Origin: Henriciella sp.
Lineage (GTDB): Bacteria > Pseudomonadota > Alphaproteobacteria > Caulobacterales > Hyphomonadaceae
Direction: 5' to 3'
DNA length: 64,000 bases
Assembly (NCBI GenBank): GCA_030066975.1
Contig: JASJAO010000001.1
Location: forward strand, 186,001-250,000
Numbering within the stretch: the first letter of the stretch is position 1; each line of letters opens with the position of its first letter. Both the position numbers and the translations under genes were made by a program. The notes under the pieces were generated by a model. That model saw nothing but the letters and a program-made list of their open reading frames with translations. It did not search any database and was not told the DNA's origin. This document shows positions 34,933-42,602 of the stretch, piece by piece.

Positions 34933-35622
34933 CTAGCGAGCGCCATCGGAGTTCAAGACGGCCGGAACAGTCTTGAAAATGATCTGAATGTCTTTGGCAT
35001 AGCTCCAGCGGTCGACATATTCGACATCCAGCTGAACACGACGGTTATAGTCAGTGTCGCTGCGTCCGCTCACCTGCCACAGTCCGGTCAAACCAGGCCG
35101 CACCGCGCAGTAATCACGGAAGAACTGACCATAGCGCTCAATTTCATAAAGCGGGATTGGGCGAGGGCCGACCAGTGACATGTCGCCGCGGAAAATGTTG
35201 AACAGTTGCGGTAGCTCATCAAGCGACGACTTGCGCAGGAAATCGCCGAACTTGGTGATCCGGGGATCATTATCGAGCTTGGCCATTGCCTCCCACTGAC
35301 GCCGTGCCTCGGGATCAGAGGCAAGGACCTTGTCCAAGCGTGCCTGCGCATCGACAACCATTGTGCGAAATTTGAAGACGCGAATGGTCTGGCCGTTCAG
35401 ACCCGCACGCTTCTGCGCAAAGATGGCCGGGCCCCCATCCGACAAGCGAATGGCAATGGCGATTGGAATAAGAACCGGAAGCAGGAACACAATGGCTGTT
35501 CCCGATACCAGGATATCTGTCGCTCTTTTTATGAATCCCAGAGATTTGTGTCTACGCGGACTATGCTGCGTCGCAGCATAAGAAGCATCTGTTAAATCGT
35601 CTGTATACGGCTGAAAACCCAT
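34933..35622 (-). CDS. Undecaprenyl-phosphate sugar-1-phosphate transferase (ExoY/WbaP C-domain type)
   Basis: This 229-residue priming enzyme starts repeat-unit synthesis by moving a sugar-1-phosphate from a UDP-sugar to undecaprenyl phosphate. It has one membrane (re-entrant) helix (VSGTAIVFLLPVLIPIAIAI), then the catalytic core. The core shows GPAIFAQKRAGLNGQTIRVF, KFRTM, FLRKSSLDELPQLFNIFRGD and MSLVGPRPIP. VRPGLTGLWQVSGRSD lies toward the C-terminus. It is short like ExoY, without the multi-helix N-terminal part of WbaP. The donor is probably UDP-glucose or UDP-galactose, the latter supplied by galE, but this is inference. Confidence 0.93.
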   Translation of the reverse strand: MGFQPYTDDLTDASYAATQHSPRRHKSLGFIKRATDILVSGTAIVFLLPVLIPIAIAIRLSDGGPAIFAQKRAGLNGQTIRVFKFRTMVVDAQARLDKVLASDPEARRQWEAMAKLDNDPRITKFGDFLRKSSLDELPQLFNIFRGDMSLVGPRPIPLYEIERYGQFFRDYCAVRPGLTGLWQVSGRSDTDYNRRVQLDVEYVDRWSYAKDIQIIFKTVPAVLNSDGAR

Positions 35623-35934
35623 ACTCTTGTCCCACTTAATCTACCGAACAGCCACCCTGTTCCCATTTTGCGCTTTGACTTAGCAAGAAGCTTGCCACTC
35701 AGCTGACCCAACCAGCAGAATTGGAAATTTCTTCTACGCACGTCCCGAAACTTATTGTTAACGCTTATGTCCCACATCCGCGTTCAAACGCAAATTGCTT
35801 CGCCTGTCACGCGAATTATCGCCAAACTGATTCACGCAGTGCTTACTTTATGTTCATTTTTGGACATTTTGCGGTCATAACTGGTCTTGAGCGCCCGAAT
35901 CAATCGGTGGTCCGCTGACTGGAGCCCGGTTATT
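35623..35934. other. 312-bp divergent intergenic region
   Basis: This AT-richer gap separates the priming transferase (minus) and the second Wzy/WaaL-like gene (plus), so it must hold both promoters. A small palindrome GCAAGAAGCTTGC is seen near 35684-35696. I find no open frame, terminator or recognised operator that I can support here. Confidence 0.5.
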
Positions 35935-37323
35935 ATGAGCCAACCTGCAGATAAATTGAAGCACTGGTTTAGCGCGGCTCAACCCAACTGGTTGAATGAA
36001 TGGCCAGCAAAACTGGTCGGAATATTTTTACCCCTATTGATCATGCTGGCGCATTTTTCTTCGGGAGCAGACGGCGTTGACGCAATAACACTGTTTTATC
36101 TCGCGATCGTCGCGCTTCTGGTCGTTCTGGTGCTAGGTTCCGGCTTATCCAGTATCACAACCGGGATGCTCTCACTCGCAAGCCTCATGCTGGTCTGGAT
36201 CATGCTCGGACTATACGGCAACTGGTATGAAGCCCGGGCGGAATTGCTGGCCTTGGCCAGTGGCCTCGCAATTTGGTCAATGGGCCGGATTCTCGGGGCC
36301 AGCTCAGCTGGGTTGCAGGCGACCAAGTCCGCACTGATCTGGACCTTGCTGGTTTTTGCCCTAGTCGCCTTTATCGCCCACTCCGTCGGGCAGCAGGAAG
36401 GTGGCCCAATCATTCACCGTGAGTTCAAGGGTCGATTGATGGCCGGCTTTGGATCACCTAACACGGCCGCGACCCTCTTTGTCATCTCTGCTTTGGTGGC
36501 GGTTTCGAGTATCGGCCTGTTGTTCAAGCATCGGGAATTTCGAACCCGCCAGAGACGCGACCAGATCAATTACGTGATTTCCAAAGGGTTTGCCGCTCAC
36601 GCCCTGCTCATCTTGTCCTTGAGCTGTCTTGTGCTGACATCGTCCCGCGCGGGCAATGTCATCGGTCTGGTTGCGCTGTTCGTTCTCGTCGCCCTCGACT
36701 TTCGTATCGGCTCACGCATGTCGGGATCGACGGGCTCCAGCTTCAGCCGTCTCCTCAAGACCCGCCGCGGTTTGATGCTCTCAGGTTTCAGCGCAGGGAT
36801 CGTGTTTTTTATCTGGTCGAGCACGACATTGGCATCGCGGTCGAGAAATATCCTGGCGGATACCGGCGAGCGCGGGGAGTTGTATGCAAGATATTGGGAC
36901 CTCTGGCGGGATGAACCGTGGTTTGGACACGGATTAGGCAGTTTCAATGCTGTCAACGATGCGGCCATGACAATGGATGCCGCACCGCAAATGATCCCGG
37001 TGGGGGCGGCACACAATGTAGCGCTGCAGTGGCTTATACAGCAGGGGCTGGTGGGCACGGTTATCATGATGGCCGTGCTGATGGCCCTGCACAGGCCGAT
37101 CATATATGCGCTTGTCGAGCCCGCGAGTCGACCTCGAAATTTCCTCCGCATGGTTGTCGCGGTTTCATTCGTGGTGCTGGCCCACGGTATGGTCGACTAC
37201 GCGCTGGAGATCCCGAGCGTTATGTGGACCTGGGCGCTCCTGCTTGGACTCGGCACCGGGTTTGCAACCCGCACACAGGCAACGAATTCGTCAGACATCG
37301 ATTATTCCCCTTCCGAGAATTGA
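35935..37323 (+). CDS. Wzy/WaaL-like O-antigen polymerase-ligase membrane protein (second)
   Basis: This 462-residue protein has about 11 membrane segments. Its large periplasmic loop (about residues 295-365) carries the family motif RYWDLWRDEPWFGHGLGSFNA, a hallmark of the Wzy_C/O-antigen ligase family. An upstream conserved-type phrase SSRAGNVIGLVALFVL contains the Arg that is functionally important in ligases. ATG 35935 has GGAG about 10 bp upstream, whereas an upstream in-frame ATG at 35887 is less convincing. A ParA-like gene follows 38 bp later and is likely co-transcribed. Polymerase or ligase role cannot be decided. Confidence 0.87.
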   Translation: MSQPADKLKHWFSAAQPNWLNEWPAKLVGIFLPLLIMLAHFSSGADGVDAITLFYLAIVALLVVLVLGSGLSSITTGMLSLASLMLVWIMLGLYGNWYEARAELLALASGLAIWSMGRILGASSAGLQATKSALIWTLLVFALVAFIAHSVGQQEGGPIIHREFKGRLMAGFGSPNTAATLFVISALVAVSSIGLLFKHREFRTRQRRDQINYVISKGFAAHALLILSLSCLVLTSSRAGNVIGLVALFVLVALDFRIGSRMSGSTGSSFSRLLKTRRGLMLSGFSAGIVFFIWSSTTLASRSRNILADTGERGELYARYWDLWRDEPWFGHGLGSFNAVNDAAMTMDAAPQMIPVGAAHNVALQWLIQQGLVGTVIMMAVLMALHRPIIYALVEPASRPRNFLRMVVAVSFVVLAHGMVDYALEIPSVMWTWALLLGLGTGFATRTQATNSSDIDYSPSEN

Positions 37324-37361
37324 AAGGGACGTGTAAGAGACGAGCGAGTGAGAGGAAACGC

Positions 37362-38285
37362 ATGTCTGCTACAATTACCGCTGTCTCGAACCTGAAAGGC
37401 GGCGTCGGGAAATCAACGACAACGGTTATGCTTGCAGACGGTCTGGCCTATTTTTATGGGGCCAATGTGCTCATTGTTGACCTCGACCCGCAGGCAAATT
37501 CCAGTCAGATGCTGCTCACGGAGCGCGGTCTGCAGATGGCGTTCAAACAGGGTAAGGGCGTTCACCATCTGCTCGAGCAGTTCACCGCGAATGAGCCACC
37601 AAATATTGCCAACCTGGTTCTGCCGAATGCGGTGACACTTGAAGAGCTGCGTCTGGCTGAAGAGCGTGACGAGCGCGCAGGATGGGTCTCGATCCTGCCG
37701 GCCCACCCGCAGCTTCGTCTCACTGAAATGGCGCTTGAGGAGAAGCTCTACGCGTCAGGCATGGCGCCCAGTCGGCTTGCCAGCTATCTCGCCGGTCACT
37801 TCTCTCAGGCCTTGGAGACTTTAGCCCCGCTTTATGACGTCATTCTACTCGACACGCCGCCCTATCTGTCACCTATGGCGCGGGCCGGACTGTCTATCGC
37901 CTCGACATATGTCACACCGACCCTGGCCGATTCAGTGTCAATCTGGGGCACGAAACAGTTTACCGACTGGGTGACGACACAAGTTGTGCCCGATCTGGCC
38001 TCGCGGAATTTTGTTGTGATCACACGGTTCAAGAACACGCGTTATGCCCGCAATGCGGAGACGGAGCTGAAAGAGATCTACCTCAAGGACCGCACGTTCG
38101 GGCCGACAATCCCGGAATCGGTACAGGCCTTGAGCGCGATGGATCGTGCCGATCTCGACAGCTACAATTCCATGCGTGGCAAATATGGACGCCTACGCGG
38201 TGATGTAAAACGTCTGGCCGAGAGTTTCGTCAATTTCATCGCCAAGCGAAACGGGACGGCCATCCCGGAACCGGTTCGCAGCTGA
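37362..38285 (+). CDS. ParA/MinD-like P-loop ATPase
   Basis: This 307-residue ATPase has the deviant Walker A motif LKGGVGKSTTTVMLADGL at residues about 10-27, Walker A' VLIVDLDPQANSSQM and Walker B YDVILLDTPPYLSP. The signature Lys at the start of KGGVGKST assigns it to the ParA/MinD class, which positions cargo by ATP-dependent dimer cycling on DNA or membrane. No parB follows, so it is an orphan. It begins at ATG 37362 behind GAGAGGAAA, 38 bp after the Wzy/WaaL-like gene. Placing the polysaccharide machine at one cell site is a testable idea. Confidence 0.87.
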   Translation: MSATITAVSNLKGGVGKSTTTVMLADGLAYFYGANVLIVDLDPQANSSQMLLTERGLQMAFKQGKGVHHLLEQFTANEPPNIANLVLPNAVTLEELRLAEERDERAGWVSILPAHPQLRLTEMALEEKLYASGMAPSRLASYLAGHFSQALETLAPLYDVILLDTPPYLSPMARAGLSIASTYVTPTLADSVSIWGTKQFTDWVTTQVVPDLASRNFVVITRFKNTRYARNAETELKEIYLKDRTFGPTIPESVQALSAMDRADLDSYNSMRGKYGRLRGDVKRLAESFVNFIAKRNGTAIPEPVRS

Positions 38286-38328
38286 TCTTGCATAGCCAGC
38301 GCGGGATCAGCGGCCTAAATGTTCGCCC

Positions 38329-39345
38329 ATGATCCGCCCTGACCTGTTGCTGCATCCCACCCCAAAAGGCCTTTATTGTCCGCCGGGCGATTTCTACATC
38401 GATCCGGTGCGCGGCGCGGTGGACCGTGCGGTTGTCACACACGGGCACGCCGATCATGCACGGGCCGGACATGGATCGGTTCTCGCAACGCCCGACACAT
38501 TGGCCATTATGGCAGCACGCTATGGCGCGCAATTCACGGCCAGCCGTCAGCCGCTGGCATTTGGCGAGACCGTTAATATTAGTGGGGTCAGTGTGTCTTT
38601 CGCTCCGGCCGGTCATATTCTTGGCTCGGCTCAGGTGATCGTGGAATGGAAGGGCCTGCGCATCGTCAATACCGGCGACTATAAACGGCGCACGGATCCG
38701 ACCTGCCGACCGTTTGAGGTCGTGCCGAATACACACATCTTTATCAGCGAGGCGACATTTGGCCTGCCGGTCTTCCGCCATCCGGATGATCGCGGCGAAA
38801 TCGCAAAGCTGCTATCGAGCGTTCGACTGTTTCCGGAAAAAACACATCTGGTCGGGGTCTACTCACTCGGCAAAGCCCAGCGCGTGATCGCTCTGCTGCG
38901 CGAAGCCGGATGGGACTCCCCTCTTTATATACACGGCGCGTTGGAGAAGCTCTGCACGCTCTATCAATCTCGCGGCGTTGACCTTGGATCGCTCGTGCCC
39001 GCCACTGATATTGACGACAAGGCGCGGTTTCGAGGGCAAATTGTTCTCGCACCGCCATCCGCGTTTGCTCAAAAATGGGGACAACGCTTTGCAGATCCAG
39101 TTCTCGCCTTCGCCTCTGGCTGGATGAGTGTACGCCAACGCGCCAAACAGCGCGGGGTCGAACTGCCGCTCATTCTATCAGACCACGCAGATTGGGACGA
39201 ATTGACCGATACGATTTGTGACGTTGATCCAGAAGAAGTCTGGGTCACTTATGGGCGCGAAGATGCCCTCGTCCGGTGGGCAGAGCTGGAAGGACGAAAA
39301 GCGCGGCCCCTCAGGCTGGTCGGATACGAAGATGAAGGGGATTGA
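38329..39345 (+). CDS. Ligase-associated DNA exonuclease-type metallo-beta-lactamase protein
   Basis: This 338-residue protein has a metallo-beta-lactamase/beta-CASP-like fold. It starts IRPDLLLHPTPKGLYCPPGD and has the metal motif VVTHGHADHARAGHGSVLAT, then NTGDYKRRTDPT and LSDHADWDELT. This pattern matches the exonuclease that normally sits beside an ATP-dependent DNA ligase and an Lhr-like helicase in bacterial repair operons. Neither partner is present nearby, because the gene lies between a ParA-like gene and a protease. Family membership is clear from the opening motif. The nuclease activity is taken from that family. Confidence 0.85.
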   Translation: MIRPDLLLHPTPKGLYCPPGDFYIDPVRGAVDRAVVTHGHADHARAGHGSVLATPDTLAIMAARYGAQFTASRQPLAFGETVNISGVSVSFAPAGHILGSAQVIVEWKGLRIVNTGDYKRRTDPTCRPFEVVPNTHIFISEATFGLPVFRHPDDRGEIAKLLSSVRLFPEKTHLVGVYSLGKAQRVIALLREAGWDSPLYIHGALEKLCTLYQSRGVDLGSLVPATDIDDKARFRGQIVLAPPSAFAQKWGQRFADPVLAFASGWMSVRQRAKQRGVELPLILSDHADWDELTDTICDVDPEEVWVTYGREDALVRWAELEGRKARPLRLVGYEDEGD

Positions 39346-39399
39346 CGCTGTGACGGGTTCGCGCGTTAACCTTGGCGTCACGTATCGAAGGAACGCGAC

Positions 39400-40536
39400 A
39401 TGAAGAACTCACGAGCTATCACTTTCGGCATTCTGGTACTGGCCCTCGCCGCCTGCGATCAAATCCGAATACCCGGCAGCGGCGACGGCTCGGAAACAGC
39501 ACCGGAACCGACGATCATAACGACGGAGCCAACTGAGCCGAGCATTGACGCGGCCGAAGATGACGTCGCTGAAAGCACCCCTGAGCCGTCGACCACACCG
39601 CCCGCAGAACCCGCACCATCAACCGGAGAGACAGATACACCGGAGCCGGTACCCGTTGCTGCGCCAATCACCGATCTTGCACAAGTGAACGCGGCTATGT
39701 GTGGCCTTCCGGTCAAACCGGTTGATGACAGCCTGACCGTGGCAGAACTTACGGGCGCGGAGCCGCAAGACCCTGATCTGGTGGGCACAGCCGCGGTTAA
39801 CGGCACCGTGGCATCGCTCGCGGCCTTTCCCGGTCTTGTTAAAATGGAACCGCGCGAGGTCCTCCCGGGCGGCGCGATCGCCTCCGGACACTGCGGCGCG
39901 ACACGTATCGCCAGGAACTGGTTTATCACAGCCGCGCATTGCCTGGATGATGACTATGATGAAGTGCGTCTGATCAGTGGCGCGGAGAACCTGCAAAGCC
40001 CGCTTGCGACGACCGTCATGGCAAGCGCCTCTTTCTGTCATGCCGCCTATGACGGAGCCGGCAACAGCTATGTGAATGACATTGCCCTTTTGCGTATCGA
40101 CGATGCGGCGGCGGCGCAGATTTCAGATCTGCCGATCGCTGCGTACGGGTCCACGTCTAAAACCCTGCTGCCGTTCAATTATCAGGAGGCCCGGATGGCG
40201 GGCTGGGGTCTGACGAGCTTCAATGGCATGTTGTCCAGCAGACTGTTGACGGCCACGCTGAACCTGACGGGTGCTGGCCCTGCCGCGATCGGCGTAGAAA
40301 GCGTGGATGGCGCCGGACCCTGTATCGGCGACAGTGGGGGACCGCTCTTTGTTGATGATGAAGATGGCAATCCGGTCGTGGTCGGCGTACTGTCCGTGGT
40401 GGAACAGAATCTGGAAACGCGCCGGTTCTGCGAGGGCGATTATGGGGCACGCTACACCAACCTCCAGGGCTATGAGTCCTGGATAGACGGCGTGATCCAG
40501 GCCTGTGAGACTAATGCAGGACTGTGCGGGTTCTAG
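39400..40536 (+). CDS. Trypsin-like (S1 family) serine protease lipoprotein
   Basis: This 378-residue protein has a lipoprotein signal (LVLALAACDQ, Cys near residue 20). A roughly 80-residue linker rich in Pro, Thr, Glu and Ser tethers the enzyme to the membrane. A chymotrypsin-fold protease follows, with His in FITAAHCLDD, Asp in NDIALLRIDD and Ser in CIGDSGGPLFVDDED, so all three catalytic residues are present. Several cysteines suit disulfides. It should be anchored in the envelope and face the periplasm or outside. Targets are unknown. It is a single gene. Confidence 0.9.
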   Translation: MKNSRAITFGILVLALAACDQIRIPGSGDGSETAPEPTIITTEPTEPSIDAAEDDVAESTPEPSTTPPAEPAPSTGETDTPEPVPVAAPITDLAQVNAAMCGLPVKPVDDSLTVAELTGAEPQDPDLVGTAAVNGTVASLAAFPGLVKMEPREVLPGGAIASGHCGATRIARNWFITAAHCLDDDYDEVRLISGAENLQSPLATTVMASASFCHAAYDGAGNSYVNDIALLRIDDAAAAQISDLPIAAYGSTSKTLLPFNYQEARMAGWGLTSFNGMLSSRLLTATLNLTGAGPAAIGVESVDGAGPCIGDSGGPLFVDDEDGNPVVVGVLSVVEQNLETRRFCEGDYGARYTNLQGYESWIDGVIQACETNAGLCGF

Positions 40537-40619
40537 GGGGCGCAATCGAACCGCAGACTGCAAAAACCCGCAGCCGAAACCCGGATGCGTTCCCGCCATT
40601 CTCGAACGATTTGAAAGGC

Positions 40620-40820
40620 CTATTCGGCAGCAATCAGTGTTGAGCTGCTGCCGTCCTGATCAAGCGTCCGTCCAATCGTCTCACCGATGGCACAACGGCA
40701 TTTGCCGCAATTGAATTCGCAGCCATGATGCGCCTGAACAGCTTCGGGTGAACGTGCACCCGCTGCGACCGCTTCGCGGACACCCTGTTCATTGATACGG
40801 CGACAGATGCAAATGATCAT
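40620..40820 (-). CDS. bfd: Bacterioferritin-associated ferredoxin (BFD-like [2Fe-2S] protein)
   Basis: This 66-residue protein has four cysteines in the BFD pattern: CICRR near the start and CEFNCGKCRCAIG in the second half, which bind a [2Fe-2S] cluster. BFD reduces ferric iron in bacterioferritin so that it can be released. ATG 40820 gives the standard N-terminus MIICICRRI; an upstream TTG would add five residues. A Fur-box-like site lies 43 bp upstream, consistent with induction in iron shortage. Bacterioferritin itself is not in the window. Confidence 0.9.
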   Translation of the reverse strand: MIICICRRINEQGVREAVAAGARSPEAVQAHHGCEFNCGKCRCAIGETIGRTLDQDGSSSTLIAAE

Positions 40821-40862
40821 GAGAATAATTTGCAACTAACGCCTTTCGCTGTCAAGTGCGTT

Positions 40863-40877
40863 TGAGAATTAATCTCA
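40863..40877. promoter_or_regulatory. Fur-box-like operator upstream of bfd
   Basis: TGAGAATTAATCTCA fits the 7-1-7 Fur consensus TGATAATnATTATCA at 12 of 14 defined positions and is nearly palindromic itself. It stands 43 bp before the bfd ATG, where an operator would overlap the promoter. Iron control of bfd is well known in other bacteria. Confidence 0.65.
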
Positions 40878-40894
40878 TCTGCATGAACGATCGC

Positions 40895-42055
40895 TTAAAG
40901 TCTGAGCAGGCTCGCCAGATTGTTACGCTGCATATCACTCGACCCGCCGACAATCGGCATGCCCAGCAGGTCTCTGAGATTGCGGTCCATATCATAGGCG
41001 TCTGAAAGCGCATATGCGCCCATCACCTGCTGGCACAGGATCCCAACCTCCACACCTGTATCCGCGACAAACAGTTTCGCCATGCTGGTTTCGACACTGC
41101 AAGGCTGGCCGGTATTGGCGAGGTAGGCCCCGTGATAGAGCATATGCCGCGCGGCCTGGAGTTTGGTTCTGGCAGTGGACAGTTTGTGCCGGATCGCCTG
41201 GTGTTGGGCGATCGGTTTGCCGAATTGTTCGCGTTCCTGGGCGTAGGCCCAGGCTTCTTCTACGGCAGCGCGCATGACCCCATAGGCGACGGCCGTTATT
41301 TCGATCTTTTCGACATCAAGCGCCCGCCCGGCGAGGTTCTTCCAGCCCTGGTTCCATTTGTCTGGCCCCCCGACAATCGCGGACACGGGCAGTCGGACAT
41401 TGTCAAAATAGACATCCATGGACTTGGTGTAGCGCAAGTTCGAATGCTCGATCGGCTGCATGGTGACACCCGGCGCATCGGTCGGGATCAGCACAAAGGT
41501 CAGGTTCTTGTAGCGATCCTCCGCCGGGCCGGAACGGACGAGACAGTAGATGTAGTCAGACCAGTCCGCACCGGTACACCACCGCTTCGCTCCGTCTATG
41601 ACAATCTCATCTCCATCACGGGTCGCGCGGGTCTCTACACTGGCAAGATCGCCGCCGACATTCGGCTCTGACAGGCCGTAGCACAGGAAAGTCTCGCCGC
41701 GCACAATGCCTGGAAGCAGCTCGGCTTTCTGTTCGTCTGATCCATTCTCAGACAAGTTCATCCCGCCATAGAACGCGGCGTGAATATATGGCCCGGCGAG
41801 GCTTGATCCAAACTGGCACAGCTCGTCCAGGACAGCTGTCGCCGCGACGATGTCGACCCCTGCCCCGCCAAGCTCCTCCGGAACGGTCAGGCCGATCAGC
41901 CCCATGTCTGCGAGTCCTGCAAAGATCTCGCGATCCCAGGTCGCGTTGAGGTCCAGCTCGCGTCGCTTCTCGCGCGGCAGATATTGTTCGCCGTAGCGCT
42001 GCAACTGACGGCGAATTTCAGTAATGTGTTCAGGTTCGTCGGAGAAATAGGTCAT
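40895..42055 (-). CDS. Acyl-CoA dehydrogenase
   Basis: This 386-residue FAD enzyme oxidises an acyl-CoA to the trans-2-enoyl-CoA. It has the N-terminal helical region (LADMGLIGLTVPEELGGAGVD), the middle beta domain signature CYGLSEPNVGGDLASVETRA with WCTGADWSDYIYCLV, and the C-terminal bundle with EREQFGKPIAQHQAIRHKLS and QVMGAYALSDAYDMDRNLRD. The expected acyl-CoA catalytic Glu position is not certain by eye. ATG 42055 overlaps the stop of the upstream acetyltransferase by one base (TGATG). An open 29-codon upstream extension is rejected. Chain-length preference is unknown. Confidence 0.92.
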   Translation of the reverse strand: MTYFSDEPEHITEIRRQLQRYGEQYLPREKRRELDLNATWDREIFAGLADMGLIGLTVPEELGGAGVDIVAATAVLDELCQFGSSLAGPYIHAAFYGGMNLSENGSDEQKAELLPGIVRGETFLCYGLSEPNVGGDLASVETRATRDGDEIVIDGAKRWCTGADWSDYIYCLVRSGPAEDRYKNLTFVLIPTDAPGVTMQPIEHSNLRYTKSMDVYFDNVRLPVSAIVGGPDKWNQGWKNLAGRALDVEKIEITAVAYGVMRAAVEEAWAYAQEREQFGKPIAQHQAIRHKLSTARTKLQAARHMLYHGAYLANTGQPCSVETSMAKLFVADTGVEVGILCQQVMGAYALSDAYDMDRNLRDLLGMPIVGGSSDMQRNNLASLLRL

Positions 42056-42594
42056 CAGGAAATCTCTTGGAGTGGACGTATTCTGGCTGGTGGAGTTTGT
42101 GGCACTGCGAGCGGTCTCGCCCACCATTGCGTGCTGCGCCACGCGCCCGCTTTGAAGCCCACATTGGGATATGTGCCGATCAACTCAAATCCGGCTGACC
42201 TGTGCAAACCGACACTCGCATCGTTTGGGAGCGCGATCCCGGCAAAGGCCATGACGAAGTTTTGACGGGTCAGAAGGTCCAGCAAGGCACCATAAAGATG
42301 CTTCGCCACGCCTTTTCCCCGTGCCGAGGGCGCGCAGTAAATCGCCGTATCAACTGAAGTCTGGTAAGCAGCACGGCTGCGATGAGCGCTCGCATAGGCA
42401 TAGGCTGCAGGCGTGTTATCGCGTTCTGCAATCAGCCAGGGATAGAGGTCTCCTGCGCTTTTAATCCGCTCTGCGATAACCGCGCTGGTTGGCGGCTCCG
42501 TTTCGAACGAAGTCCACCCTCCTGCTACAAACGGTCGATAGACGTCCGCGATGAATTCAGCATCTCCGATGTTTGCAGGCCTGATCTGGATCAT
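42055..42594 (-). CDS. GNAT N-acetyltransferase of the phosphinothricin/methionine-sulfone type
   Basis: This 179-residue acetyltransferase has the Pat/YncA pattern: IRPANIGDAEFIADVYRPFV at the start, TSFETEPPTSAVIAERIKS in the acceptor region, and the acetyl-CoA-binding AIYCAPSARGKGVAKHLYGAL with the R/Q-G-x-G/A core. Known members acetylate phosphinothricin-like compounds, methionine sulfone or sulfoximine. It follows metA by 8 bp and precedes the acyl-CoA dehydrogenase with a one-base overlap, so all three may be one operon under the SAM-II switch. A substrate linked to methionine derivatives is therefore plausible. Confidence 0.87.
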   Translation of the reverse strand: MIQIRPANIGDAEFIADVYRPFVAGGWTSFETEPPTSAVIAERIKSAGDLYPWLIAERDNTPAAYAYASAHRSRAAYQTSVDTAIYCAPSARGKGVAKHLYGALLDLLTRQNFVMAFAGIALPNDASVGLHRSAGFELIGTYPNVGFKAGAWRSTQWWARPLAVPQTPPARIRPLQEIS

Positions 42595-42602
42595 ATCCGA
42601 GC

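Noticed and set aside
36918-37361. Upstream extension of the ParA-like gene
   Set aside because: It runs inside the Wzy/WaaL-like gene in another frame. The family N-terminus and GAGAGGAAA support ATG 37362.
40808-40834. Inverted repeat TGCAAAT...ATTTGCA over the bfd start codon
   Set aside because: The arms straddle the start codon with a 13-bp spacer, a poor place for an operator. The Fur-like site upstream explains regulation better.
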